Origin: Paracoccus thiocyanatus
GTDB lineage: Bacteria; Pseudomonadota; Alphaproteobacteria; Rhodobacterales; Rhodobacteraceae
Direction: 5' to 3'
DNA length: 38,302 bases
Assembly (NCBI RefSeq): GCF_900156255.1
Contig: NZ_FTMK01000024.1
Location: 1 to 38,302 of the forward strand
Shown here: positions 7,297 through 15,089 of the stretch, piece after piece
Layout: each line of letters starts with the position of its first letter
How positions within the stretch are numbered: position 1 is the stretch's first letter
Made by a program: the position numbers and the translations under genes
Notes under the pieces: model-generated
What the model was told of the DNA's origin: nothing
Databases searched by the model: none
The model's input: only the letters and a program-made list of their open reading frames with translations

Positions 7297-8177
7297 AGGA
7301 CGGCCCCTTCATGGCCGCCATCGGCTGAGGCGTAACGCAGAACCGTGTCCTGCCCCGGAATATGCGGGAAGCCCCGGAAATTGACGATATTGGCGAATTT
7401 GGCCGCGCAGGTCTCGGCGCGTTTGTCGCAGCCGGCGCGGATCGTGAACCCGTGCCCCGTGTCGATCGCGCGCACGGGCGCTTCCAGCAGCGTGATCGTG
7501 ACCACGCCCGAGGCCAGTTCATGCAGCATGATCTCGGCCGCGCGGCCTGAATTCGGCCCGGCGGTCCATTCCAGATGCCCGAAGGCGAACCAGCCATTGG
7601 CAAACCCACTGATTCCAGAGGCTGTGAAGGCCCGGTCGCGGATGGGATCGACCACCACGCCTGCGCCGCTATAGGCTGGGTCATTGAGATTGACGCCGCA
7701 GCGCGCATCGCCCAGCGCGGCGTCACAAGTGCCCTGATAGACCCGGCCCAGCGTCTGGCCCAGAACATGCGCCATGGAGCGAACCTCGGCCACGAATGAC
7801 GCCCGGCCGCGCCGCAATTCACCGATCGCGCCCCGCCGGATCAGCACCCGCTGGCCGGGCGCATTCCAGTTCACCCGCCAGACCTCGACCAGCGCATTGT
7901 CCCAACGCCCGTCGATAATATCGGTCTCGGTGATCCGATCCGAGGTCAGCGCGCCTTCGGCATCCTGCGAATCCACCGACAGATCGGACCCGGCGCGGAT
8001 TTCCGATGCGGTCAGCCCGCTTTCCGGCTCATAATCTGTGCCGCCAAAGGCCAGCGCCCGGTCGTGATCGGTAAAGCCGAGGGTCATTCCATCAGCGCGG
8101 GTGATCCTCCAGCACCACGCCAGCGTGGTCGTGCCATCGTCCAGATGCGCCTGCAGGGCAGGGGAGAGGGTTTTCAT
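7293..8177 (-). CDS. DUF2163 tail protein (gp13-like)
   Basis: A 294-residue protein of the DUF2163/TIGR02218 family, a hub component of GTA-like tail tips. Seen: the N-terminal LAWCWRITRADGMTLGFTDH-R motif, a central SQDAEGAL-S-RI-E-DI--GRWDNA block, and a cysteine-rich end (YQGTCDAALGDARCGV ... RAGCDKRAETCAAKFAN--NFRGFP) typical of the family; the GTA homologue binds a metal cluster through such cysteines. I set the start at ATG 8177 (MKTLSPALQAHL); the frame is open further upstream, but that part overlaps the divergent toxin-antitoxin promoter. The next late gene upstream is 887 bases away because a plus-strand pair is inserted. Confidence 0.9.
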   Translation of the reverse strand: MKTLSPALQAHLDDGTTTLAWCWRITRADGMTLGFTDHDRALAFGGTDYEPESGLTASEIRAGSDLSVDSQDAEGALTSDRITETDIIDGRWDNALVEVWRVNWNAPGQRVLIRRGAIGELRRGRASFVAEVRSMAHVLGQTLGRVYQGTCDAALGDARCGVNLNDPAYSGAGVVVDPIRDRAFTASGISGFANGWFAFGHLEWTAGPNSGRAAEIMLHELASGVVTITLLEAPVRAIDTGHGFTIRAGCDKRAETCAAKFANIVNFRGFPHIPGQDTVLRYASADGGHEGAVL

Positions 8178-8196
8178 CGTCTGGTCCAGTCGCAGC

Positions 8197-8225
8197 TTGA
8201 AATGTAAAGCGTGTGTCTTTACATT
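8197..8225 (+). promoter_or_regulatory. TacA/TacT promoter with overlapping palindromic operator
   Basis: Seen: TTGAAA (8197-8202), a 17-base spacer, then TACATT (8220-8225), a good sigma-70-type promoter for the plus strand. A perfect inverted repeat AATGTAAAG (8201-8209) / CTTTACATT (8217-8225) covers the end of the -35, the spacer and the whole -10. A ribbon-helix-helix antitoxin bound there would block its own promoter, the usual autoregulation of such pairs. The antitoxin ATG follows 30 bases later. Confidence 0.75.
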
Positions 8226-8255
8226 ATGGTTCAGTTCATCGCAGGAGGGCGCGCC

Positions 8256-8549
8256 ATGGTCGCCGTGACATCCAAGGAGGACGCCCCGCGTCGCTCGCTG
8301 ATCAATCTTCGCGTCACCCCGCGTGACCGCGATCTGATCGACCGTGCCGCAGCGGCCCTCGGCAAGAATCGCTCGGAATTCATGATGGAGGCCAGTCGCC
8401 AGGCGGCTGAGGATGCGTTGCTCGACCGCACCGCATTCCGGCTGGACGCCGCGCAGTTCAGCGCCTTCATGGCACAGCTCGATGCCCCGCCTGCGCCGAA
8501 TGAACGGCTGCGCAAGCTGCTGGCCACCCCCGCGCCATGGGAGACGTGA
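8256..8549 (+). CDS. DUF1778 ribbon-helix-helix antitoxin (TacA-like)
   Basis: A 97-residue type II antitoxin. The N-terminus carries the DUF1778 ribbon-helix-helix DNA-binding fold (SLINLRVTPRDRDLIDRAAAAL then KNRSEFMMEASRQAAEDAL). The C-terminal 35 residues are the Pro/Ala-rich arm expected to wrap around and block the partner acetyltransferase. The ATG at 8256 has GGAGG 7 bases upstream and is preferred over longer frames that run back through the operator. The toxin gene overlaps its 3' end by 13 bases. The pair lies antisense within the phage late operon, between DUF2163 and DUF2460. Confidence 0.88.
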   Translation: MVAVTSKEDAPRRSLINLRVTPRDRDLIDRAAAALGKNRSEFMMEASRQAAEDALLDRTAFRLDAAQFSAFMAQLDAPPAPNERLRKLLATPAPWET

Positions 8550-9061
8550 CGCGGGATATGCAGCCCTTGCGAGCGCCCGAGCCGCTGAGTGACGATCATC
8601 TGATCGACAACTTCGCATCCGGGGCACCGACACTTGATACTTGGCTGAAACGCAAGGCCCGCGCCAACCATGTGTCTGGCGCGTCGCGGACCTATGTGCT
8701 GTGCCGGGACCAGCGGGTTGTGGGCTTCTATGCCTTGGCGGCCGGATCGGTCAGCCATGATCTGGCACCGCGCAGACTGCGGCAGAACATGCCCGACCCG
8801 ATCCCGGTCATCGTGCTGGGGCGTTTGGCGGTGGATGTGTCCGAGCAGGGCAATGGTCTCGGCCGGGCCCTTCTGCGCGATGCGGTGCTGCGGATCACGG
8901 CGGCGGCGCATGAGGTGGGCATCGCCGCCATTCTGGTTCACGCCCTGAATGATCGCGCCAAGGCTTTCTACATCGAGGCCGGTTTTGCCGAGACGGTGCT
9001 GGAGCCGATGACGCTGTTTCTGCGCATCAAGGACGCGCGGGCGCTGATTGGCGAGGGCTGA
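8537..9061 (+). CDS. GNAT acetyltransferase toxin (TacT-like)
   Basis: A 174-residue GNAT toxin. Known members of this DUF1778-partnered family acetylate the amino acid on charged tRNA and so stop translation. Seen: the acetyl-CoA-binding loop QGNGLG at 104-109 after LGRLAVD, and the catalytic tyrosine in AKAFYIEAGF (Tyr145). The N-terminal substrate region (LDTWLKRKARANH ... TYVLCRDQRVVGFYALAAGS) is typical of TacT. The start is uncertain: ATG 8537 overlaps the antitoxin, while ATG 8558 (MQPLRAPEPL) is also plausible. The stop at 9061 lies 2 bases from the stop of the opposing tail gene, a very tight insertion. Confidence 0.88.
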   Translation: MGDVTRDMQPLRAPEPLSDDHLIDNFASGAPTLDTWLKRKARANHVSGASRTYVLCRDQRVVGFYALAAGSVSHDLAPRRLRQNMPDPIPVIVLGRLAVDVSEQGNGLGRALLRDAVLRITAAAHEVGIAAILVHALNDRAKAFYIEAGFAETVLEPMTLFLRIKDARALIGEG

Positions 9062-9063
9062 TA

Positions 9064-9690
9064 TCACCGGCGGATTTCCACGAGCGGGATTGAGGTGATC
9101 GAGCCGAGCCGCTCGATATCAAGCGTCACGTCGAGCGCATCGCTGTCAAAGCGCACCGGCACATCAAATTCAAAGCCGGCGGTGATGGCGATGCTAGGGC
9201 CGGGGGCTGCGGAGAAGGTTACGATCCCGGTGGCGCTGTCCAAGGTCCAGCCCGATGCCAAGGGCGAGCCATTCACCGCGATGATGCTGCTGCCCGCCAC
9301 CGGCTTGGTGATCGTGCGGACCCAAGTTTGCGCGCCAGAGGTGTATCGCTTCACAAGCTGAAACTCGGTCTGGCTGCCATCGCCGGTGCCGATCACCTGA
9401 TCTGTTGCGGCCGGCATGCCCGATGGTGCGCAGGATTTGTAATCCGACCAGTCCTTGAACCGGAACCCATGCAGCCGCCCGTTGCGGGCCTCGAAGAAAG
9501 CCACGACGGCGGCCAGATCGTCAGTGCGGCGGATGCCATAGGACACGTCATAGCGCCGCCGGCTGTTCGCCCATGACGCGTTGCGCTCTTCGTCGCCCGA
9601 GGCCAGTTCAACGATCTGGGTGCGCCGCTCTGGCCCGCCCCGAGCGCCCCGGCTGATGTTGTCCGGGAACCGGATATCGTGAAACGCCAT
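9064..9690 (-). CDS. DUF2460 distal tail protein (gp12-like)
   Basis: A 208-residue protein of the DUF2460/TIGR02217 family, the distal tail protein of GTA-like particles that links the tail tube to the hub. Seen: FHDIRFPDNISRGARGGPER at the N-terminus, RRYDVSYGIR, and the F-FKDWSDYKS motif near residue 115, all family hallmarks. Its ATG overlaps the tape-measure stop (TAATG), so the two are translationally coupled. Downstream the operon passes through the antisense toxin-antitoxin pair before gp13. Confidence 0.93.
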   Translation of the reverse strand: MAFHDIRFPDNISRGARGGPERRTQIVELASGDEERNASWANSRRRYDVSYGIRRTDDLAAVVAFFEARNGRLHGFRFKDWSDYKSCAPSGMPAATDQVIGTGDGSQTEFQLVKRYTSGAQTWVRTITKPVAGSSIIAVNGSPLASGWTLDSATGIVTFSAAPGPSIAITAGFEFDVPVRFDSDALDVTLDIERLGSITSIPLVEIRR

Positions 9691-12098
9691 TACATACCTC
9701 TCCGGCCCATCGCGACGGCGCGGGCGATATCGGCCCCGATCTGGGCGCGGGACTGGCGGAACGACTCTGCATCGCGCGCAGCGATATTGACGGTGACGCC
9801 CTGCCCATAGCCCGCCGCCTCGCGGCGCGAGAGAACCCGCTCGCCCTTCTGCAGGATCGCGGGCACCTCATCCGAACGCAGCCCCGCCCAGCCGCCGTTG
9901 TGCATGCGGGGCGCGCCTGCAAATGCCATGGCCGGAACCATACGGCTCGGCCCGCTGCTGCCGACCATCCCACCGGAATGCAGGATGCTGGCCGACAGGC
10001 CGCCGAGGCCCGGCATGAACCCGGACAGGACGCCGGCCAGCGGGCCGAGCAGGAAGCGCCGCGCGCCCAGCTTTGCCATATCGGCCAGCATCGAGGTTAC
10101 GAGGTCGCTGAACGACAGCTTCCCAGTCTTGACGAACTCGCCGATCGCGTTTTCAGCACCCTGAAATGCGTTCACCAGGGCGCTGCCGATATCGCCGCCG
10201 ATGTTCTGGGCCTTGTCGGCATAGTCGGAGAGCGAGGCCGCGACCGCATCCCAGCCGAGTTTCGCCTCATCCGCGCCTTTTTTTGTGTCCCGGCCTGCTT
10301 TTTTGCCAGACGCGCCCGCGCGCCCTGCGGCACCGCCAGCCTTGTCCAGCGCCCCCGCCACACGATCAGCCGCACCTGCGGCATCGTCCAGGGCGTCGGC
10401 CCCGTCCTCGCCGGTGGTTGCGACCGCATCCTGAAGCGCCTGCCAGCTTTCCAGCGGCGCAACCGTCGCGGCTGCCAGTTCGCCGGCCGCAACGAGATAG
10501 CCGGCCGCTGCGGCGCTTGCCTGATCGGCGAGGCCGCCGAACAGATCGGGGGCCTCGATATAGGTCTGGCCGAATGCGGCGCTGAATGCCTCGGCGGCCG
10601 AAGATCCGGCAGCAGAGGCCCCGCCTTCAAACGGGTTGGTGATCCGTCCGAGATTGAACGGGTCCAGCAGCCCGATCTGCGCGCCGCCTTCGCCGACCGC
10701 CCAATCGGGCAGCATGGACAGAGCGTTGTTGATCCCGCCGATGAAATTATTGATCCGGGTCACGACGCCGTTCAGCATTGCCTCGACGCCTGCGATCAGC
10801 CCGTTCGCCGCCTGAAAGGCAAAGTCACCGATGGCACCGGGCAGCTTGCCCCAGACCGCCTTGACCGCCTCAAACGCGCCCGCCCAGATCGCGATATATC
10901 GGTCCACGGCGCTCGCCGTGCCCTTCACGATGGCCTCCAGAACCGTGAATACCAGCGCGCGATAGCCTTCCCATGCCGCGCCGAGCAGCGCAAAAGCCGC
11001 TTGAAACGAGGTGCCGATACGCTGCCCGACCTCGCGCGCGAGACCGCCCAGCAGCCGGAACGCCTCACCGATCCCGCCGACCGCCGAGACCAGCTTGCTG
11101 AATTGGTGGATCAACTCGCCGGCCGCCACGATGGCCGCACCGATCCCTGTGCGGATCAGGGCGGTGCGCAGGGCGGTCAGCGCGGTGGCGAGGCTGAACG
11201 TGGCGATGCGGGCCGCGACGAAGGCCGCGACCCAGCGCCCGGCCATAAAGGCTGCGAAGGCCACCCCGATCGAGGCTAGCCGTTCGAGGTTGTCGGCCAC
11301 CATGATCAGCACATCCGCGACCATCGAGGATGCGCCCAGAAGCGCGTCCCATGAACCGATCAGCCGAAGCGCGGCGTTGCCGATCAGCGTGAAGGCATCG
11401 CCGATGGTGGCGGGCATGCTGTCGGCTTCCTCGCGCAGCAATTCCAGATTGCCGACCAGCGCCGTGCGGATCACATCGCCGGTGATTTTGTTCTGCGGCC
11501 CCAACTGGCGCAGGCCGGAAACCGTGGTGCCGAGTTCGGCCGCCAGCAGTTCGGCCAGCCTGCCGCCGCTCTCGATGATCCGGTTGAGTTCCTCGCCGCG
11601 CAGGGTTCCGGTCGCCATGGCCTTAGACAGCGCATATTGAACCGCCGACGCGCGTTCCGCCCGCGCGCCGGAAACGACCATGGCGTTGTTCAGCGCCTCG
11701 GTAAAATCGAGGCTTTCGGCGGTGGACAGGCCCAACTCGCGTAGCGCGGTGCTGTTCGAGATCCACGACTCGGTTGTCTGGTCGAGGCTGGAATAGGTGC
11801 GCCGGGCCATATCGGCCAGCCGTTCCATGACGGCCGCGCCCTTTTTCTGCGATCCGGTGGCCAGATCGACCCGCGAGCGCAGATCGGTCCAGGTGTCGGC
11901 ATATTGCACCACCTGCCGGATCGAGAACGCCCCGGCCGCAATGCCAGCCAGCCGGCGCAGCATGACGCCGGTGGCATCCACCTCCTTCGTCAGCTTCTGG
12001 AAGCTGCGCGCGCCGGCATCGCCGATGCCTTCCAGTTCCGCCCGGACGCGGCGGCCGTTCTCGGCCACCAGCCGAACGGAAACCTTCTTTTCAGCCAT
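9690..12098 (-). CDS. Tail tape measure protein
   Basis: An 802-residue tape-measure protein that sets tail length and is ejected with the DNA. Seen: an N-terminal tape-measure domain (SVRLVAENGRRVRAELEGIG ... LRSRVDLATGSQK; GTLRGEELNRIIESGGRLAELLA at about 165-187), long helical and hydrophobic Ala-rich stretches (about 260-420), a lysine-rich linker near residue 600 and the C-terminal LHSGGMVG ... EVPAILQKGERVLSRREA signature (about 725-780). The ATG overlaps the end of the frameshifted chaperone frame (ATGGCTGA). From its length a tail of roughly 120 nm would be expected by the usual 1.5 angstrom per residue rule (inference). Confidence 0.93.
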   Translation of the reverse strand: MAEKKVSVRLVAENGRRVRAELEGIGDAGARSFQKLTKEVDATGVMLRRLAGIAAGAFSIRQVVQYADTWTDLRSRVDLATGSQKKGAAVMERLADMARRTYSSLDQTTESWISNSTALRELGLSTAESLDFTEALNNAMVVSGARAERASAVQYALSKAMATGTLRGEELNRIIESGGRLAELLAAELGTTVSGLRQLGPQNKITGDVIRTALVGNLELLREEADSMPATIGDAFTLIGNAALRLIGSWDALLGASSMVADVLIMVADNLERLASIGVAFAAFMAGRWVAAFVAARIATFSLATALTALRTALIRTGIGAAIVAAGELIHQFSKLVSAVGGIGEAFRLLGGLAREVGQRIGTSFQAAFALLGAAWEGYRALVFTVLEAIVKGTASAVDRYIAIWAGAFEAVKAVWGKLPGAIGDFAFQAANGLIAGVEAMLNGVVTRINNFIGGINNALSMLPDWAVGEGGAQIGLLDPFNLGRITNPFEGGASAAGSSAAEAFSAAFGQTYIEAPDLFGGLADQASAAAAGYLVAAGELAAATVAPLESWQALQDAVATTGEDGADALDDAAGAADRVAGALDKAGGAAGRAGASGKKAGRDTKKGADEAKLGWDAVAASLSDYADKAQNIGGDIGSALVNAFQGAENAIGEFVKTGKLSFSDLVTSMLADMAKLGARRFLLGPLAGVLSGFMPGLGGLSASILHSGGMVGSSGPSRMVPAMAFAGAPRMHNGGWAGLRSDEVPAILQKGERVLSRREAAGYGQGVTVNIAARDAESFRQSRAQIGADIARAVAMGRRGM

Positions 12099-12417
12099 CG
12101 CCGCCTTCCTTGTTGATCTGCTCGTTGGTTTTGCGGACCATGATTGTCTCGATCACCGGCAGCAGTTCGGCGACCGCCAGCGGCGAAATGCCAAGGGCGC
12201 GGCCCATATCCAGCGCCGCGCCCATATCCCAGCCCAGCATCGCGCCGGGGATTGCCCGTGTCTGCCCGCCGATCCGGCCGACCAGATCCCAGACCTGCCA
12301 GCCCTCATGCGTCTGGGGCTGGTTCAGCCGCGCCGGGCAATCATCGCAGCGCGCAGGGCAGGCCTCGCAATACCGATCGCCCCCGCCGAAATGCCATTCG
12401 GCGAGGGCGGTCAGCCG
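12091..12417 (-). CDS. Tail assembly chaperone, -1 frameshift extension (gpT-like part)
   Basis: An open frame of 108 codons with no suitable start codon near its 5' end; the first ATG is at 12,240, past the middle. It is entered by a -1 shift at the A AAA AAC site at 12,417-12,423. Predicted product after the shift: RLTALAEWHFGGGDRYCEAC..., a Cys-rich start (YCEACPARCDDC), then a conserved-looking body (WQVWDLVGRIGGQ, MLGWDMGAALDMG) and a basic C-terminus. Its stop overlaps the tape-measure ATG. Position and logic equal lambda gpG-gpGT, where the fused chaperone recruits the tape measure and tail tube. I read this frame directly from the sequence. Confidence 0.85.
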   Translation of the reverse strand, partial: RLTALAEWHFGGGDRYCEACPARCDDCPARLNQPQTHEGWQVWDLVGRIGGQTRAIPGAMLGWDMGAALDMGRALGISPLAVAELLPVIETIMVRKTNEQINKEGGDG

Positions 12418-12761
12418 TTTTTTTCTGATTCCAAAACCAGATGCGGCCCCAGAACCTGCTCCTGAAACGCCTCGAACACCGGCCAGATGTTCAGCAGCGC
12501 GTCGATCCCTTCCGGCGTCACCGGAAGGGGCGCGCCCTCATCATCGCCGACGCCCTCCCAATCGGTGACGACGCGGCGGGCGACGGCCTGCGCCATGGCA
12601 ACCGCCAGCACCTCCTTCGGCGCATCTTCGTCCAGCCCCTCAAGGCTGGCATCGGCGCGGGCCGAGGCCATGATCGCGGTGGTAACCGGGGCCACCTGCA
12701 GTCGCAGGCCGGGCAGCAGATCGAGCCAGCGCGGCTCGGCAGACAGGTTCAGACGGATCAT
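12411..12761 (-). CDS. Tail assembly chaperone, zero-frame product (gpG-like)
   Basis: A 116-residue protein between the tail tube and the tape measure. Seen: beta-type N-terminus (MIRLNLSAEPRWLDLLPGLRLQVAPVT) followed by helical, acidic sequence and VTPEGIDALLNIWPVFEAFQEQVL, matching small tail chaperones of alphaproteobacterial phages. It is the short form; a minority of ribosomes should shift frame at its last codons to make a protein of about 223 residues. Chaperones of this kind bind the tape measure during tail assembly and are absent from the virion. Starts 3 bases after the tail-tube stop. Confidence 0.82.
   Translation of the reverse strand: MIRLNLSAEPRWLDLLPGLRLQVAPVTTAIMASARADASLEGLDEDAPKEVLAVAMAQAVARRVVTDWEGVGDDEGAPLPVTPEGIDALLNIWPVFEAFQEQVLGPHLVLESEKNG
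12417..12423 (-). promoter_or_regulatory. Programmed -1 ribosomal frameshift site A AAA AAC
   Basis: On the minus strand the chaperone gene reads GAA AAA AAC GGC TGA. The heptamer A-AAA-AAC is in the correct zero-frame phase for X-XXY-YYZ slippage and lies four bases before the zero-frame stop. Slipping by -1 bypasses the stop and continues into the 108-codon frame ending at 12,091. Seven A in a row is unusual in this GC-rich DNA. Confidence 0.82.
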
Positions 12762-12763
12762 GG

Positions 12764-13708
12764 TCAGTAACTCGCAATATCATTGGTGAGTGTGATGGTG
12801 CACATGCGGCCGGTGTCGGGGTCGCGGGCGGCCTGCCAGTCAAACGTGGCCTGCACGCCCTGCGGCCCGCTGATCTCGACACGGGGGCGGGGCAGATAGA
12901 CCGCATGTGCGGTGAACGTGAGGCTTTCGCCGGAGATCAGCGTATAGCCGAACTCCAACTCGCAATCGGTGCCGGCGATGGCCTGGTTCATCAGCACCAT
13001 GTCGGCAAAGCGGACCTCGATCTGGCCGGTGAGCGCGGCAATGGTCGGGTTGGCCCCGTCAATCATGCCATCGCTGCGGATGGTCTCGATCCGGTCGAGG
13101 TTGTTGGCATAGGTGATCTGCGCCGAGATCACATTGCCCAGCGGCACGCCGTCGCGTTTGATCGAGCCATTGAAGTTTCCGAAGCGGATCAGATCGAGGC
13201 CGGCCGGCGTTCCGGCTTGCGATGTGCTGGCGACGGTTTCGCCCTGCGCTACAAGCTGGGCGATGGCGGTCAGCAGCCCCGACCGCTGCATGGTCCAGCT
13301 AAGCTGGTTGACCATGACGCCCGTATACATCGCATAGCGCGGCACCTCCGGCATGCCGGTCTCGATTGCCATGGACGGCAGGGTCCAGTTCCCAGACTGG
13401 AAGACGTGGGTATAGGGGCCGGGCGATGCGCCGGTAGTGGTCGGGGCACCGAAGGCGGCCTTGAGCCAGAACCCGAACGCTTCGGCATCGATCGGGATGG
13501 TCAGATCACCGTCGGAGGTGATCGCGTCCTTGATCGGGGCCAGAGGATCGCGGCCATAGCCCAGCAGTTCCGAGGACAGCAGCGGCTGTTCCGCGCTGAG
13601 CGTTGAGGCCGCGAAGGGCATGCGGGTGAAGCCGCTGGCCGGGGCCGTGCCATAGACAGTTTCGAACGCGGCCGCGAGTTGCGACCGCGCGCCTTGTGCG
13701 CGTGCCAT
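12764..13708 (-). CDS. Major tail tube protein
   Basis: A 314-residue protein whose order and sequence fit the phage tail tube family: N-terminal MARAQGARSQLAAAFETVYGT, a long stretch of alternating beta-strand pattern, and an immunoglobulin-like end (RVEISGPQGVQATFDWQAA). It polymerises into the hollow tube of a non-contractile tail; no sheath gene is present, so the phage is a siphovirus. It is preceded by the tail terminator and followed by the chaperone pair, the standard order. Confidence 0.88.
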   Translation of the reverse strand: MARAQGARSQLAAAFETVYGTAPASGFTRMPFAASTLSAEQPLLSSELLGYGRDPLAPIKDAITSDGDLTIPIDAEAFGFWLKAAFGAPTTTGASPGPYTHVFQSGNWTLPSMAIETGMPEVPRYAMYTGVMVNQLSWTMQRSGLLTAIAQLVAQGETVASTSQAGTPAGLDLIRFGNFNGSIKRDGVPLGNVISAQITYANNLDRIETIRSDGMIDGANPTIAALTGQIEVRFADMVLMNQAIAGTDCELEFGYTLISGESLTFTAHAVYLPRPRVEISGPQGVQATFDWQAARDPDTGRMCTITLTNDIASY

Positions 13709-13729
13709 GGTGGTCTCCTTTGGTAGGGG

Positions 13730-14158
13730 TTAGGCCAGCGGGTCGTTGCTGGTGTAATGCAGGGTCAGGATCAGCACCGCGGCCTTGATCTTCGGCGCGC
13801 CCTCGACGGCCAGATCGGCAGGCTCGGGCGCGTCCGTCTCGATCCAGTCGCAGACCCCGCCCAGCGTCCGGTCGGCGGCGATGGCCATCCCGACGCGCTC
13901 GGCCAGCACATCAAACGCCAGTTCAAGGTTCGATGAACCGCGCACAAACAACTCTACCTCGGCGCGGTGCTGCCAATGATAGCGCAGCGGCGAGAGCGTG
14001 ACCTCGGCATTGCCAGGCGTTCCGTCGCGCAGGATCAGAAGCCCGCCGGGCGGGATGCGTTCGGGCAGAACCTCGTTGCGCAGGATTGTAGCCCCGCCGC
14101 CGAGTCCCTGCAGCAGCGTGAAGAGCGCCGACAGGACGGTTTCGCGTTTTGTGGTCAT
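13730..14158 (-). CDS. Tail terminator protein (gp8/gpU-like)
   Basis: A 142-residue protein in the tail-terminator position, directly before the tail tube. Seen: TVLSALFTLLQGLGGGATILRNEVLPERIPPGGLLILRDG, then W-HRAEVELFV and a closing ILTLHYTSNDPLA; this arrangement is found in proteins often mislabelled acyl-CoA transferase in GTA-like clusters. It caps the tube and sets the connection to the head. The start at 14,158 (MTTKRE) overlaps the upstream stop as ATGA and is preferred to the ATG five codons earlier. Confidence 0.72.
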   Translation of the reverse strand: MTTKRETVLSALFTLLQGLGGGATILRNEVLPERIPPGGLLILRDGTPGNAEVTLSPLRYHWQHRAEVELFVRGSSNLELAFDVLAERVGMAIAADRTLGGVCDWIETDAPEPADLAVEGAPKIKAAVLILTLHYTSNDPLA

Positions 14159-14778
14159 GAGTTCCGTTCCCATCGCGAGACGATTGCGCCCGGAAGGGCA
14201 TTGAGAGCGGCCCGCGCGGGGCGTTCGAGATCCAGTCGCTTGCGTAGCCTGACCTGCGGGACCAACAGGAAGATCGGCACGGAGGTGAGCCCGCGCCCGG
14301 TTTTGGACCGCGACGGGACAGCCCGTCCGTGCTTAGTCAGCCGCGCCTCGGCGATCAGCAGGCTGGGGCCGGCGCGGCGATGGACAAAGATCAGCTTGAG
14401 GCCGGTTTTGGCTCGCCATTCGTCAGGCGTGGGCCGTTTGCCGCTGCGGGCCTTCCCGGCGGCCTCGGTTGGGATCGCCAGCCACAACCCGTTTTTGCCC
14501 CGGATCAGCGGGCCGCTGTCATGGGCATCGATCAGAACCGGCGCGCGCGTCCAGACCATTGAGGCCGCGTTCATGCTGTGTTTGTGCTTCGGCCAAGTCT
14601 CGGAGCGGATTGTCCGGGCCAGCCGCTGGCCCATGCCTGCGCCCACCACCTGCGCGCGCCAGGCTGATTTGAGGGCCTCGCCCGCATCCTTGATCGCAAA
14701 TTGCACGGCCCTTTCGCCGGCGCGCACTTCCTCGGCCATCAGTGCGGCGATATCGCTGATTTCGACCCGCAGCTTCAT
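14155..14778 (-). CDS. DUF6441 head-tail/neck protein
   Basis: A 207-residue protein matching DUF6441: MKLRVEISDIAALMAEEV-AGERAVQFAIKDAGEALKSAWRAQV at the N-terminus, NAASMVWTRAPVLIDAHDSGPLIRG in the centre and LIFVHRRAGPSLLIAEARLTK later. It occupies the HK97 gp10 position between stopper and terminator, so it probably helps join tail to head. Both ends overlap their neighbours as ATGA, so the four genes from DUF2190 to the tail terminator form a translationally coupled block. Confidence 0.75.
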   Translation of the reverse strand: MKLRVEISDIAALMAEEVRAGERAVQFAIKDAGEALKSAWRAQVVGAGMGQRLARTIRSETWPKHKHSMNAASMVWTRAPVLIDAHDSGPLIRGKNGLWLAIPTEAAGKARSGKRPTPDEWRAKTGLKLIFVHRRAGPSLLIAEARLTKHGRAVPSRSKTGRGLTSVPIFLLVPQVRLRKRLDLERPARAALNALPGAIVSRWERNS

Positions 14779-15089
14779 GCGGGCCTCAGATCAAGCGTCC
14801 AGACCAACCGCTCGCGGTCGCGCATCGGCTTGCCCTGGATCTCGAATGTCTCGCCCTCGATCACGATATGATCGCCAGCCTCGATCGATGGGGTTTCGGC
14901 GACCATCACGTCGATCTGCACGGTCTCGGACCAGACCCGCGCGCCGCCATAGCTGGTCAGATGATCCGGCGACTTGCGGATTGCCCGGATGGTGGCACCG
15001 GGCGCAACACCGCCCGGCAGCCATGTCACGTCCAGCGCCATGTTGGGATCCGCGAAGATCAGGGTTATGGCGGCGGCGAAGGCGGTCAT
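14775..15089 (-). CDS. Head-tail stopper/attachment protein (gpFII-like)
   Basis: A 104-residue protein with the size, position and predicted beta-barrel pattern of the lambda gpFII/phage_attach family: VAETPSIEAGDHIVIEGETFEIQGKPMRDRERLVWTLDL resembles the family C-terminal half. It closes the portal channel after packaging and receives the tail. Its ATG overlaps the DUF2190 stop (TGATG). The specific family assignment is moderately certain; the neck role is well supported by order. Confidence 0.75.
   Translation of the reverse strand: MTAFAAAITLIFADPNMALDVTWLPGGVAPGATIRAIRKSPDHLTSYGGARVWSETVQIDVMVAETPSIEAGDHIVIEGETFEIQGKPMRDRERLVWTLDLRPA

Noticed and set aside
9900..11279. Long plus-strand open frame (459 codons) opposite the tape measure gene
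   Set aside because: Antisense shadow; composition and lack of motifs show it is not coding.
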